Below, piece after piece: positions 1 to 5,473 of a stretch of DNA of 5,532 nt; the stretch's first letter is position 1, and each line of letters opens with the position of its first letter. Under the pieces are notes generated by a model. It saw nothing but the letters and a program-made list of their open reading frames with translations, was not told where the DNA came from and ran no database searches. A program made the position numbers and the translations under genes. Source of the stretch: Anaerolineaceae bacterium (GTDB taxonomy: Bacteria; Chloroflexota; Anaerolineae; Anaerolineales; Anaerolineaceae); assembly GCA_003158355.1 (NCBI GenBank), contig PMIV01000257.1:6716-12247 (forward strand), written 5' to 3'.

Positions 1-927
1 GAAATAAAGTATGTTGAAGCCTGGAATGGCAGCACCGCATCTGTGATCAATGCCGACGGCAGCCAGGGCAATAATCTTAGTTTTGTGGCGGTACCCAATA
101 AAAGCACTTTGATCAAGCCAATCATGATCGGAGGGCGCTGGCTTGATCCACGGGATCAAAACGCTATTGCCTTGAACGATGGCTTTAACACCCAGTATCC
201 CAACCTCAAGGTGGGTGACACGATCACGTTGAAGCTTAACAATAAAAATGAAAAATTTGTTGTGGTTGGCTTTTTCAAGTTAGCCGGGCAGCTCGCCGGG
301 CTCTCTGGTTACGTCAACCTGGATTACTTTAATTCCTTGCCCGGGCAGGCGCCGAACCGCTCTGCAGTGTATCGGGTGGTTGCCAAAAGCACCCTGGATA
401 GCTCTGCCCAGAAGGATCTGGCCACAAATGTGCAGAGCTTGCTCGAAGCCAATAAATTCAAGATCGGTTCAATTACCACAGGGAGTCATATCAACGATGA
501 GGCGGCGAACGGGTTTGGCATTTTGACCACTTTCTTGCTTATCTTGGCAATTCTGATTGCCCTGGTGGGCAGTATCGGCTTGACGGGCACTATGAGCATG
601 AACATCATGGAACGTACCCGCGAGATCGGCATTATGCGTTCCATCGGCGCCTCAGATCGGGAACTGACCCGCATGGTTTTGATCGAAGGGCTTATTGTGG
701 GCTGGTTGAGCTGGCTGCTGGGCGCAATTTTGTCCTTCCCGATCAGCGCGATCCTCTCGAACAGCATCACGCTGTCGTTGTTTGGCTCGCAATCGAGCCT
801 GGGTTTTTCAGCTACCGGGTTCATCATCTGGTTTGTCTTGGTCTCGATTTTGTCTGTGGCCGCCAGCATCACGCCAGCCCGCAGTGCTACTCGTTTGACC
901 ATTCGTGAGGTATTGTCTTATGAATAA
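1..927 (+). CDS. ABC transporter permease, MacB/FtsX family (5' end outside window)
   Basis: The frame is open from base 1, so the GTG at 43 is not the real start; 308 C-terminal residues are present. The first ~150 residues look like the extracytoplasmic MacB-type core domain (beta-rich, with a VGDTITLKL segment followed by a VVVGFF strand). The C-terminal FtsX domain follows, with membrane segments near residues 172-198 (GILTTFLLILAILIALVGSIGL), 225-250 and 272-290. Between the first two lies the family signature ERTREIGIMRSIGAS, the cytoplasmic coupling region that contacts the ATPase. The C-terminus ITPARSATRLTIREVLSYE is typical of the family. Such permeases export lipoproteins, peptides or drugs, or act as mechanotransmitters; the substrate cannot be told here. 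The ATP-binding subunit is not in the window and is probably upstream. The gene runs straight into the HlyD-like adaptor gene, a MacAB-like pairing. Confidence 0.93.
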   Translation, partial: EIKYVEAWNGSTASVINADGSQGNNLSFVAVPNKSTLIKPIMIGGRWLDPRDQNAIALNDGFNTQYPNLKVGDTITLKLNNKNEKFVVVGFFKLAGQLAGLSGYVNLDYFNSLPGQAPNRSAVYRVVAKSTLDSSAQKDLATNVQSLLEANKFKIGSITTGSHINDEAANGFGILTTFLLILAILIALVGSIGLTGTMSMNIMERTREIGIMRSIGASDRELTRMVLIEGLIVGWLSWLLGAILSFPISAILSNSITLSLFGSQSSLGFSATGFIIWFVLVSILSVAASITPARSATRLTIREVLSYE

Positions 928-964
928 GCCTATTTATAATGTTAAGTTGAGCAAAGGAAAAAAT

Positions 965-2149
965 ATGCATACTTTCAAGAGAAGTTTCTTGATTTTTGGC
1001 GCTGTGGCGATTCTTGCGCTTTTCGTAGCCGGCTGCAGCTCGGCCGCAGCTACGCCTCAAGCAACAACAACGGTGACCCCGGTAGTGTTAGACAACACCG
1101 TAACCGCCGAAGGCCACCTGGAACCGGTGACCTCGACCTGGTTGAGCTTTCAGGCTTCCGGGCGAGTCGAAGAAGTATTGGTCAATGAGCAGCAGTTGGT
1201 CAAGCAGGGCCAACCTATCGTGCGTCTGGAGGGATCTGACCGGGCCGAGACTGATCTGCAGGCTGCTAAATCGGCTATGTTCCTGGCCAAACAAAATCTG
1301 GTCGATGCCACCAATTCTGATTCGATGCGCGCGTCGTATGAATTAGCGCTGGCCAATGCCCAAAAGGCTTATAACACTGCCCTGGGCGATTATTGGGATA
1401 GAAAAAAGACCCAAGGCTCGTCAGATTTGATCGTTGTGGATACTCAAAAATTACAAATTCTGGATAACCACATTGATGATTTGAAAACGAATTATGACAA
1501 CATGTCTGAACTGGCTGATAACGACAGTAAAAAGGCTCTGGCGCTGCAAAACTGGCACCAGGCACTGATCGACCGCGATGCCCTCAAGAAACAATTAAAT
1601 TACGTCAAAGCCCTGCCCGATTCTCAGGATATAGAACTGCTGCTGAGTAAACTGGATACGGCTAAAGCGACCCTCTCTGATGCCATGCGCAATTACAACC
1701 GGGTGAAAAACGGCTATACCCCTGAGGCACTGGCACAGTTGCAGACGGCTGCCGATCAGGCCCAGGCCGCGGAGGCCGATGCCCAGTGGGCTTACGATCA
1801 ACTGGTGCTCACCGCTCCTTACGATGGCACGCTGGTGCAGTGCAGCCTCACCAAAGGGCAGTTTGTCGTTGCTGGTCAGCAGGTAGCCCAGGTGGCTGAT
1901 TTCAGCCAGTGGCAGGTGAAGACCGATGACCTGGGTGAGGTGAAGATGGCCCAGATCGATACCAGCAAGCCGGTGTCGATGACGGCAGATGCACTGCCTG
2001 GCAAGACATTTACCGGCACAGTTGAGAACATCTCGCAGTATTACACCGATAATAATGGGGATATTCAGTACACAGCCAAGGTCAAGCTTGATGATACGGA
2101 CCCGAAGCTGCGTTGGGGTATGACCATGCAGGTGGAGTTCCAGAAGTAA
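965..2149 (+). CDS. HlyD/MacA-family periplasmic adaptor, predicted lipoprotein
   Basis: Membrane-fusion or adaptor subunit that probably works with the upstream permease. The start at 965 (394 aa) is chosen because AAAGGA at 953-958 sits 6 bases before it and because it gives a clean lipoprotein signal: basic MHTFKR, hydrophobic core, lipobox VAGC with Cys24. Starts at 905 (GTG) or 920 (ATG, overlapping the permease stop by 8 bases) stay in frame but would bury this signal. Domain order: low-complexity Ala/Thr linker (25-40); first half of the lipoyl/barrel-sandwich domain (~48-90, with SGRVEEVLVNEQQLVKQGQPI); helical hairpin, probably coiled coil (~92-278); second lipoyl half (~279-312, LTAPYDGTLVQ...KGQFVVAGQQVAQV); beta-barrel and C-terminal region (~313-394). 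The lipid anchor suggests attachment to the outer face of the cytoplasmic membrane. The role is clear at family level; the substrate is unknown. Confidence 0.92.
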   Translation: MHTFKRSFLIFGAVAILALFVAGCSSAAATPQATTTVTPVVLDNTVTAEGHLEPVTSTWLSFQASGRVEEVLVNEQQLVKQGQPIVRLEGSDRAETDLQAAKSAMFLAKQNLVDATNSDSMRASYELALANAQKAYNTALGDYWDRKKTQGSSDLIVVDTQKLQILDNHIDDLKTNYDNMSELADNDSKKALALQNWHQALIDRDALKKQLNYVKALPDSQDIELLLSKLDTAKATLSDAMRNYNRVKNGYTPEALAQLQTAADQAQAAEADAQWAYDQLVLTAPYDGTLVQCSLTKGQFVVAGQQVAQVADFSQWQVKTDDLGEVKMAQIDTSKPVSMTADALPGKTFTGTVENISQYYTDNNGDIQYTAKVKLDDTDPKLRWGMTMQVEFQK

Positions 2150-2152
2150 ACC

Positions 2153-2181
2153 AGAGGCTGTCCGCAAGGGCAGCCTCTTTT
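2153..2181 (+). terminator. Rho-independent terminator of the permease-adaptor operon
   Basis: AGAGGCTG (2153-2160) pairs perfectly with CAGCCTCT (2171-2178). The inner bases TCC/GGG extend the stem to 11 bp (one G-U) closed by a GCAA tetraloop, and the stem runs into TTTT (2178-2181). It begins 3 bases after the adaptor stop codon, so it ends the operon. Confidence 0.9.
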
Positions 2182-2190
2182 GAATTAATT

Positions 2191-2220
2191 ACCGCCAAGG
2201 CACAAGGGGCACGAAGGAAA
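2191..2220 (+). repeat. Short periodic repeat, copy 1 (inverted relative to 4531-4560)
   Basis: The motif CCAAGGCACAAGGGGCACGA has an internal period near 9 bases (AAGGCAC / GGGGCAC). It matches the reverse complement of 4531-4560 at 23 of 30 positions without gaps. I recall similar 'AAGGCACGAAG' stretches from intergenic regions of many environmental bacteria, but cannot name a family. Confidence 0.65.
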
Positions 2221-2319
2221 ACTTTGAAAACTTGCAGAGCCTTGTTCTCTCGATAAAGCTGGGACTTGAGTGAATCACACCGGGGTTCACATAAAAGCTT
2301 GATGAACGTCAAAATAACT

Positions 2320-2363
2320 GTCATCTCGAGCCTTGGGTGTTCTTCCCAAGGCGTGGCGATCTC
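2320..2363. repeat. Palindromic element resembling a dispersed intergenic repeat
   Basis: A perfect 8-bp stem, GCCTTGGG (2330-2337) with CCCAAGGC (2345-2352), encloses a 7-base loop. The flanks read GTCATCTCGA on the left and GTGGCGATCTC on the right. This recalls the GTCATTGCGAG...GTGGCAATCTC class of dispersed palindromes known in several bacterial phyla, here in a diverged form. The hairpin is seen directly; the family link is from memory. Confidence 0.5.
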
Positions 2364-2474
2364 AACTCGGGGAGAGGCGCATAATAATAGTGAGGTAAAT
2401 GACAACATGTTTCATTCTTGTGAAAACCGTAACCGAATCACAACCGGAATGTGGCCGAAAGAGTAAAACGCAAA

Positions 2475-2480
2475 TATAAT
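2475..2480 (+). promoter_or_regulatory. -10 box (TATAAT) of the DuOB-like gene
   Basis: A perfect TATAAT lies 22 bases before the chosen start at 2503, so transcription should begin near 2487. The -35 region around 2452-2457 (TGGCCG) is poor. The box overlaps the upstream in-frame ATG at 2479, which argues against using that ATG. Confidence 0.55.
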
Positions 2481-2502
2481 GATGAATGGAGCATCTGCTG
2501 GC

Positions 2503-3117
2503 ATGAATATTCTCATTATTGGCAAGTCAAAAATTGGCGATGGCGTCGGGGTGCATGGTCTGGTGCTCGACACCAACCGCATCGTGAACCTGCTGCCCCA
2601 CAGCGGAGCTGTTCACAAGGTGACGACTTCTTTCAACATCGGCCAGATCTGGGATATGGAGACCGCTGAACAAAAAGAGCTGCAGCCGCCACATTTGGAC
2701 GAAGTACGCATTAAAAAGGCAGCTTTGATCGGCCAGCAAGATCACCTGGCGGATTTTTTGCAAGAACGTGTTCAGCCCTGGCGCGGCGGTCCGCATTTAT
2801 TATTTGACCGCCACGTCCGCTTCACCCAGGCCGGATTTGGCTCCGTCACCCGTGCGGGCGGTATTCCCAGGAGCAGCAGCGGTTTTTGGATCCCCGACCA
2901 GTACCTTGAGTACCGCAATTTCAAGGGCGCAATCAGCTACCTGTATGTTTCCGCGGCCGGGCTCTACTATCTGCCCTACGTTGGCCTGGAGACCCCTCAT
3001 CCGGTGTTAAAAGCCGGCACCCTGCTCCACGTCACCTTATCCAGATGGACGCCGACGCAGGACGAGAAAGTACCGGAACGCTGCTATTTGCAGTTGGCGG
3101 GTTGGGTTGGGGGGTAG
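2503..3117 (+). CDS. Small protein resembling dual OB-fold (DuOB) domain proteins
   Basis: A 204-residue soluble protein with no signal peptide or membrane segment. The N-terminus MNILIIGKSK is followed by short strands (VHGLVLDTNRIVNLLP), then FNIGQIWDM (44-52), LQPPHLDEVRI (60-70), SSSGFWIPDQYL (124-135) and a C-terminal LSRW (179-182) plus RCYLQLAGW (193-201). This order recalls small proteins annotated as dual OB-fold domain-containing: an N-terminal nucleotide- or ligand-binding-like half, a PPH-[ED] segment, and an ending like RCYLQLSGW. I recognise the pattern from memory and could not run a search. I see no nuclease, ATPase or other catalytic motif, so the function is unknown; nucleic-acid or ligand binding is an inference from the fold. 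The start is set at 2503: GGAG at 2488-2491 lies 11 bases upstream, and the in-frame ATGs at 2479 and 2482 overlap or abut the -10 box. The gene appears to be a single-gene unit. Confidence 0.8.
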   Translation: MNILIIGKSKIGDGVGVHGLVLDTNRIVNLLPHSGAVHKVTTSFNIGQIWDMETAEQKELQPPHLDEVRIKKAALIGQQDHLADFLQERVQPWRGGPHLLFDRHVRFTQAGFGSVTRAGGIPRSSSGFWIPDQYLEYRNFKGAISYLYVSAAGLYYLPYVGLETPHPVLKAGTLLHVTLSRWTPTQDEKVPERCYLQLAGWVGG

Positions 3118-3329
3118 GGAAAGTAGAAATTCAGTGGAAAAGGGGATTGCGCAGGGCGAGTAGTCGTAAGGTGCGCTCCCAACGCACCAATTTTGTAATT
3201 CGGCATTCAAATGATCCATGCCAGATTACATGTGATCTCGAATAAAAAGCGGGGGATATATTTACAGAAATAGTGCTACATGACTGTGGGTTTCAGAGAT
3301 AAGAATCAGACAACTTTTACAAGCTGGCT
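3118..3329. other. Non-coding spacer between convergent genes
   Basis: This lies between the DuOB-like gene and the 3' end of the minus-strand PIN gene. It contains a candidate terminator (3170-3194) and a near-perfect 16-base palindrome at 3223-3238 (AGATTACATGTGATCT, one mismatched pair position). I see no gene and no clear terminator for the toxin-antitoxin operon. Confidence 0.6.
3170..3194 (+). terminator. Candidate terminator of the DuOB-like gene
   Basis: GGTGCG (3170-3175) and CGCACC (3183-3188) form a 6-bp GC-rich stem with a 7-base loop, followed by AATTTT. The U-tract is short and the hairpin starts 52 bases after the stop codon, so strength is uncertain. On the minus strand it has no T-tract. 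Confidence 0.5.
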
Positions 3330-3737
3330 TTACGAGAAAAATTTATCCAGAAACTGAGCGGGTGAATAAACAGCTAATCCTTTTTCTATCAACGGAGAAA
3401 AATGACGCAGGTTCCCAGACACCAAAGCCTGCGCACTGGCACTGACAAACGCCTCAACAAATGGCATATCATCAGGGTCCGGGAACCCATCTGCTGGAAA
3501 AGTACCAGCTTCGATTAGCTGGCCGGTTAATTCTATATGTGCAATCACCGCACGGGCGCTTGCCGGTCGGATATGCAGTTCTGGCCGTGCCAGTACGTCT
3601 TCATATTCTCCCAATATCCGGTTATCATAGGCCACCTGAAAGCGATTTTCCAGGGCCAGATCAATGATCTTCCCGGGTTTGCCTGCCTCGTTCATTAGCC
3701 CGCTGACAATGACGTTTGTATCCAGCACCACCAGCAT
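3330..3737 (-). CDS. PIN-domain toxin (putative ribonuclease) of a type II toxin-antitoxin pair
   Basis: 135 residues, the usual size for a stand-alone PIN protein of the 'putative toxin component' family. The N-terminal strand MLVVLDTNVIVSGL carries the first metal-binding Asp (D6). E44/E46 lie in ILGEYEDVLARPEL, a D87-x-D89-D90 cluster in FPDPDDMPFVEA, and SGNLRHFSPLIE near the C-terminus. Together these give the acidic Mg-dependent site of PIN ribonucleases. In the last motif the more usual TGD reads SGN (N109), a variant I believe is tolerated in this subfamily. Its start codon shares one base with the antitoxin stop (TGATG), so the two are translationally coupled and co-transcribed. Expected role: RNA cleavage in the cytoplasm, neutralised by the partner. 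The RNA target is unknown. Confidence 0.9.
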   Translation of the reverse strand: MLVVLDTNVIVSGLMNEAGKPGKIIDLALENRFQVAYDNRILGEYEDVLARPELHIRPASARAVIAHIELTGQLIEAGTFPADGFPDPDDMPFVEAFVSASAQALVSGNLRHFSPLIEKGLAVYSPAQFLDKFFS

Positions 3738-4027
3738 CAGCTTTTACGCTCCTTGCGGGCCTTCTGAATCAGCGAGTTGATCTGCTCGTTGCTCAGCTTG
3801 TCCAAACCATCGCGTCGGGCCTGGCTACGGATAGCGCGCGCGGCCATTTGTGCTCGCAAGCGGGAAATCATGAGAAAAATATCGTCCATGTTATCGCTTC
3901 CAGTCAGATCGATCATTACCGCAAAAGGTTTGCCATCCACTGTGACCACTAGTTCGCCCTCAGTTTCCAGTTTTTTCCGCAGGGCGGCAGGTTCATTCCG
4001 TAAAACACGATAGGGGATAAATTCCAT
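3737..4027 (-). CDS. Phd/YefM-like antitoxin paired with the PIN toxin
   Basis: 96 residues, first gene of the minus-strand operon. The N-terminal half (RVLRNEPAALRKKLETEGELVVTVDGKPFAVMID) has the Phd/YefM layout: a short helix followed by 'E-LVVT-x-DGKPFAV', the DNA-binding and dimerisation fold. The C-terminal half (~50-96) is charged and helical (SRLRAQMAARAIRSQARRDGLDKLSNEQINSLIQKARKE), as expected for the toxin-wrapping tail. The start is well supported: AGGAG (plus-strand 4034-4038) lies 6 bases upstream of the ATG. The product should both mask the PIN active site and repress its own promoter through the palindrome just upstream. Confidence 0.88.
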   Translation of the reverse strand: MEFIPYRVLRNEPAALRKKLETEGELVVTVDGKPFAVMIDLTGSDNMDDIFLMISRLRAQMAARAIRSQARRDGLDKLSNEQINSLIQKARKERKS

Positions 4028-4038
4028 TTTAGACTCCT

Positions 4039-4059
4039 TTGTAGCATAAAACGCTACAA
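4039..4059 (-). promoter_or_regulatory. Operator palindrome of the toxin-antitoxin operon
   Basis: Perfect inverted repeat: TTGTAGC (4039-4045), 7-base spacer, GCTACAA (4053-4059). It lies between the -10 box and the ribosome binding site, across the expected transcription start, as expected for autorepression by the antitoxin or the toxin-antitoxin complex. Confidence 0.75.
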
Positions 4060-4061
4060 TG

Positions 4062-4067
4062 ATTATA
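4062..4067 (-). promoter_or_regulatory. -10 box (TATAAT) of the toxin-antitoxin operon
   Basis: The minus strand reads TATAAT, 3 bases upstream of the operator palindrome and 34 bases before the antitoxin start codon. No good -35 hexamer is seen at 16-18 bases distance (sequence near GGAAAG). Confidence 0.65.
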
Positions 4068-4082
4068 CACCGGCATTAGCAT

Positions 4083-4201
4083 ATCTTTCCTACTATTACC
4101 CCGTCAAACATGAATATATGATTTCGGTTGGGGTATATTGTTCTGAATATGAGTTCAAAGATTCCATAGAATGATGTTTGACGGAGTATTAATCCAAAGA
4201 T
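4083..4201. repeat. Long imperfect palindrome
   Basis: The segments 4092-4111 and 4174-4193 are inverted copies matching at 17 of 20 positions, with an 11-base core CCGTCAAACAT / ATGTTTGACGG. The same centre (about 4142.5) is shared by ATATT (4135-4139) with AATAT (4146-4150) and by CATA (4117-4120 on the paired strand) with its partner at 4165-4168. ATCTTT (4083-4088) with AAAGAT (4196-4201) extends the arms across a small bulge. CAAAGATTC also occurs twice in direct orientation (4156-4164, 4195-4203). Confidence 0.6.
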
Positions 4202-4336
4202 TCTGTAAAACCCCTGAAAAATTCTCTTCAAACCTATTTCTCTATATATTTTTGGTAAAACCAATCGATATATTTTTTAGATAGGGTGCATCGTAGATCA
4301 ATTGTTTACAATACTTACTTTACTTGACTGTTGTTG

Positions 4337-4366
4337 TATAATAGAAATATGGAACAATATTTCTAT
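4337..4366 (+). promoter_or_regulatory. TATAAT box overlapping a perfect 10-bp inverted repeat (putative promoter/operator)
   Basis: TATAAT at 4337-4342 runs into ATAGAAATAT (4341-4350), which is repeated inverted as ATATTTCTAT (4357-4366) after a 6-base spacer. A repressor dimer bound here would cover the -10 box and start point. No good -35 is found 16-18 bases upstream (CTTACT at 4314-4319). A different reading pairs TTGACT (4324-4329) with a weak -10 near 4348. No gene starts immediately downstream. Confidence 0.45.
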
Positions 4367-4440
4367 ATGGCCAAAATATAAATTCAGGCAGTCTGCATTT
4401 GTTTCTATTTGTTCCTATAGTTATCGAAACCATAAAGGGA

Positions 4441-4498
4441 ATTTGTTTCGAATTGACCTGCCCCCAGCTTTACCGGGGGATGCATTTTTGAAACAAAT
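4441..4498 (+). repeat. Nested hairpin
   Basis: The outer stem pairs 4441-4452 (ATTTGTTTCGAA) with 4487-4498 (TTTGAAACAAAT): 12 pairs, one of them G-U. After an internal loop, CCCC (4461-4464) pairs with GGGG (4475-4478) on the same axis. A T-run (4485-4489) follows the inner stem, so the inner part could act as a weak terminator. The outer left arm ATTTGTTTC also occurs at 4397-4405, and a variant ATTTGTTCC at 4408-4416. Confidence 0.5.
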
Positions 4499-4530
4499 AA
4501 TTTCATCAACCTTTATTAATTAGGTTTGGT

Positions 4531-4560
4531 ATTTCTTAGTGCCCTTCGTGCCTTAGTGGT
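4531..4560 (-). repeat. Short periodic repeat, copy 2 (inverted relative to 2191-2220)
   Basis: Read on the minus strand it contains ACCACTAAGGCACGAAGGGC, the same 9-base-periodic pattern as the copy at 2191-2220, with 23 of 30 positions identical. It lies about 50 bases before the methyltransferase gene. Confidence 0.65.
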
Positions 4561-4597
4561 AAATGATCTAAATCCAATCACCAACCCGCTGATCTTC

Positions 4598-4606
4598 TGC
4601 TAAAAT
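4598..4606 (+). promoter_or_regulatory. Extended -10 promoter for a leaderless methyltransferase mRNA
   Basis: TGCTAAAAT forms an extended -10 element (TGn plus TAAAAT at 4601-4606). Only 6 bases (AACACC) separate it from the ATG at 4613, so transcription would start at or next to the start codon. No Shine-Dalgarno sequence is visible before that ATG, consistent with leaderless translation. Confidence 0.55.
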
Positions 4607-4612
4607 AACACC

Positions 4613-5473
4613 ATGCCCAATAACCGTATTTACTTCGCTGATAACTTAACCACCCTGCAATCGCTGCCCTCTGCCTCGGTGGACCTCATCTACATCGACC
4701 CGCCCTTCAACACCGGGCACACCCAGAGCCGCACCCAACTGCGCACCGAACGCTCCGAGGACGGCGACCGCACCGGTTTTGCCGGCAACCGCTACTCAAC
4801 CGTGAAGGTGGGTTCCAAGGGGTATGCTGACGTGTTCGATGACTTTATCGCTTTCCTTGAGCCGCGCCTGCGTGAGGCTTACCGCCTGCTCCAGCCCAAC
4901 GGCAGCCTGTACTTTCACATCGATTACCGCGAAGTGCATTACTGCAAAGTGCTTCTCGATCAGATCTTCGGGCGGGAGAGCTTCCTTAACGAGATCATCT
5001 GGGCTTACGATTATGGCGCGCGCACTAAAAAGAAGTGGCCCGCCAAGCACGATAACATTCTCTGGTACGCCAAAGACCCGCAGGCATACACATTCAACTA
5101 TGATGCCATCGAGCGCATCCCCTACATGGCTCCCGGGCTGGTGGGGCCGGAGAAAGCGGCGTTGGGAAAGACCCCGACCGACACCTGGTGGCACACCATC
5201 GTGCCCACCAACGGCAAGGAGAAGACCGGTTACCCCACTCAGAAGCCGCTGGGCATTCTGCGGCGTATCATCCAGGCCTCGTCGAACCCCGGCGAAACCG
5301 TGCTGGATTTCTTCGCGGGCAGCGGCACGACCGGCGCGGCCTGCCTGGAAGCGGAGCGGCAGTTTATTTTGATCGACAACAACCCGCAGGCGCTGGCCAC
5401 GATGGCCGAGCGCTTTGCCGGGAATCGAACAATAGAATGGATCGGCTATGACCCCAATCACCCCAACCTGTGA
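4613..5473 (+). CDS. Site-specific DNA methyltransferase, N6-adenine type, beta class
   Basis: 286 residues of the DNA methylase N4/N6 family. Motif IV DPPFNTG (residues 29-35), the catalytic loop, comes first; DPPF rather than SPPY points to adenine N6 methylation. Then come the VFDDFIAFLEPRLREAYRLLQPNGSLYFHID region (74-104), a central part with KKKWPAKHDNILWYAKD (139-155) probably forming part of the target-recognition area, TQKPLGILRRII (209-220, motif X), and motif I LDFFAGSGTTG (231-241), the S-adenosylmethionine site, followed by FILIDNNPQA (251-260). The order IV...X-I defines the beta class. The length is compact, without the C-terminal extension of CcrM-type enzymes. The ATG at 4613 is the only sensible start. 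No restriction gene is adjacent within the window, so it looks solitary. The target sequence cannot be read from the protein. Confidence 0.93.
   Translation: MPNNRIYFADNLTTLQSLPSASVDLIYIDPPFNTGHTQSRTQLRTERSEDGDRTGFAGNRYSTVKVGSKGYADVFDDFIAFLEPRLREAYRLLQPNGSLYFHIDYREVHYCKVLLDQIFGRESFLNEIIWAYDYGARTKKKWPAKHDNILWYAKDPQAYTFNYDAIERIPYMAPGLVGPEKAALGKTPTDTWWHTIVPTNGKEKTGYPTQKPLGILRRIIQASSNPGETVLDFFAGSGTTGAACLEAERQFILIDNNPQALATMAERFAGNRTIEWIGYDPNHPNL

Larger units (their letters stand above)
2182..2474. other. Non-coding spacer between efflux operon and DuOB-like gene
   Basis: About 290 bases without a convincing gene. From left to right it holds a short 9-base-periodic repeat (2191-2220), a weak hairpin (2270-2276 with 2284-2290, GTGAATC/GGTTCAC, one G-U pair), and a dispersed-repeat-like palindrome (2320-2363). 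The promoter of the next gene follows at 2475. The only open frame (2266-2466) has no recognisable protein features and runs over the repeat. Confidence 0.7.
4068..4530. other. AT-rich non-coding stretch with three inverted-repeat structures
   Basis: From the toxin-antitoxin promoter to the repeat before the methyltransferase gene there is no convincing protein gene, and base composition is clearly more AT-rich than on either side. The minus-strand frame 4076-4264 (62 codons) and plus-strand frame 4302-4523 (73 codons, TTG start) lack a good start site or any recognisable motif. The stretch contains a long imperfect palindrome (4083-4201), a promoter-like box with a perfect inverted repeat (4337-4366) and a nested hairpin (4441-4498). 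Confidence 0.65.

Noticed and set aside
486..902. Minus-strand open frame of 138 codons
   Set aside because: It lies wholly antisense to the well-supported permease membrane domain and shows no domain-like pattern.
1595..2167. Minus-strand open frame of 190 codons
   Set aside because: Antisense to the adaptor gene, no recognisable motif; it would also run from the operon terminator.
2191..2220. Possible CRISPR-like or tandem array
   Set aside because: Only about three 9-base periods exist, with no spacers and no array; it is a short repeat only.
2266..2466. Plus-strand frame of 66 codons upstream of the DuOB-like gene
   Set aside because: It runs across a palindromic repeat, uses a non-ATG start without a ribosome binding site, and its residues show no motif.
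4076..4264. Minus-strand frame of 62 codons with a loose 13-residue periodicity (GL......FYxIF)
   Set aside because: The periodicity follows from the 39-base-spaced DNA repeat inside the palindrome; there is no ribosome binding site or known pattern, so it is more likely non-coding.
4302..4523. Plus-strand frame of 73 codons in the AT-rich stretch
   Set aside because: It starts at a TTG lying upstream of the TATAAT box, reads through the inverted repeat and the hairpin, and has no recognisable features.
4796..5461. Minus-strand open frame of 221 codons
   Set aside because: Antisense to the methyltransferase; long only because of the GC-rich coding strand, with no family resemblance.
4613..5473. 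Restriction-modification system
   Set aside because: Only the methyltransferase is visible; no gene with nuclease motifs lies next to it except the PIN toxin, which belongs to its own antitoxin operon.
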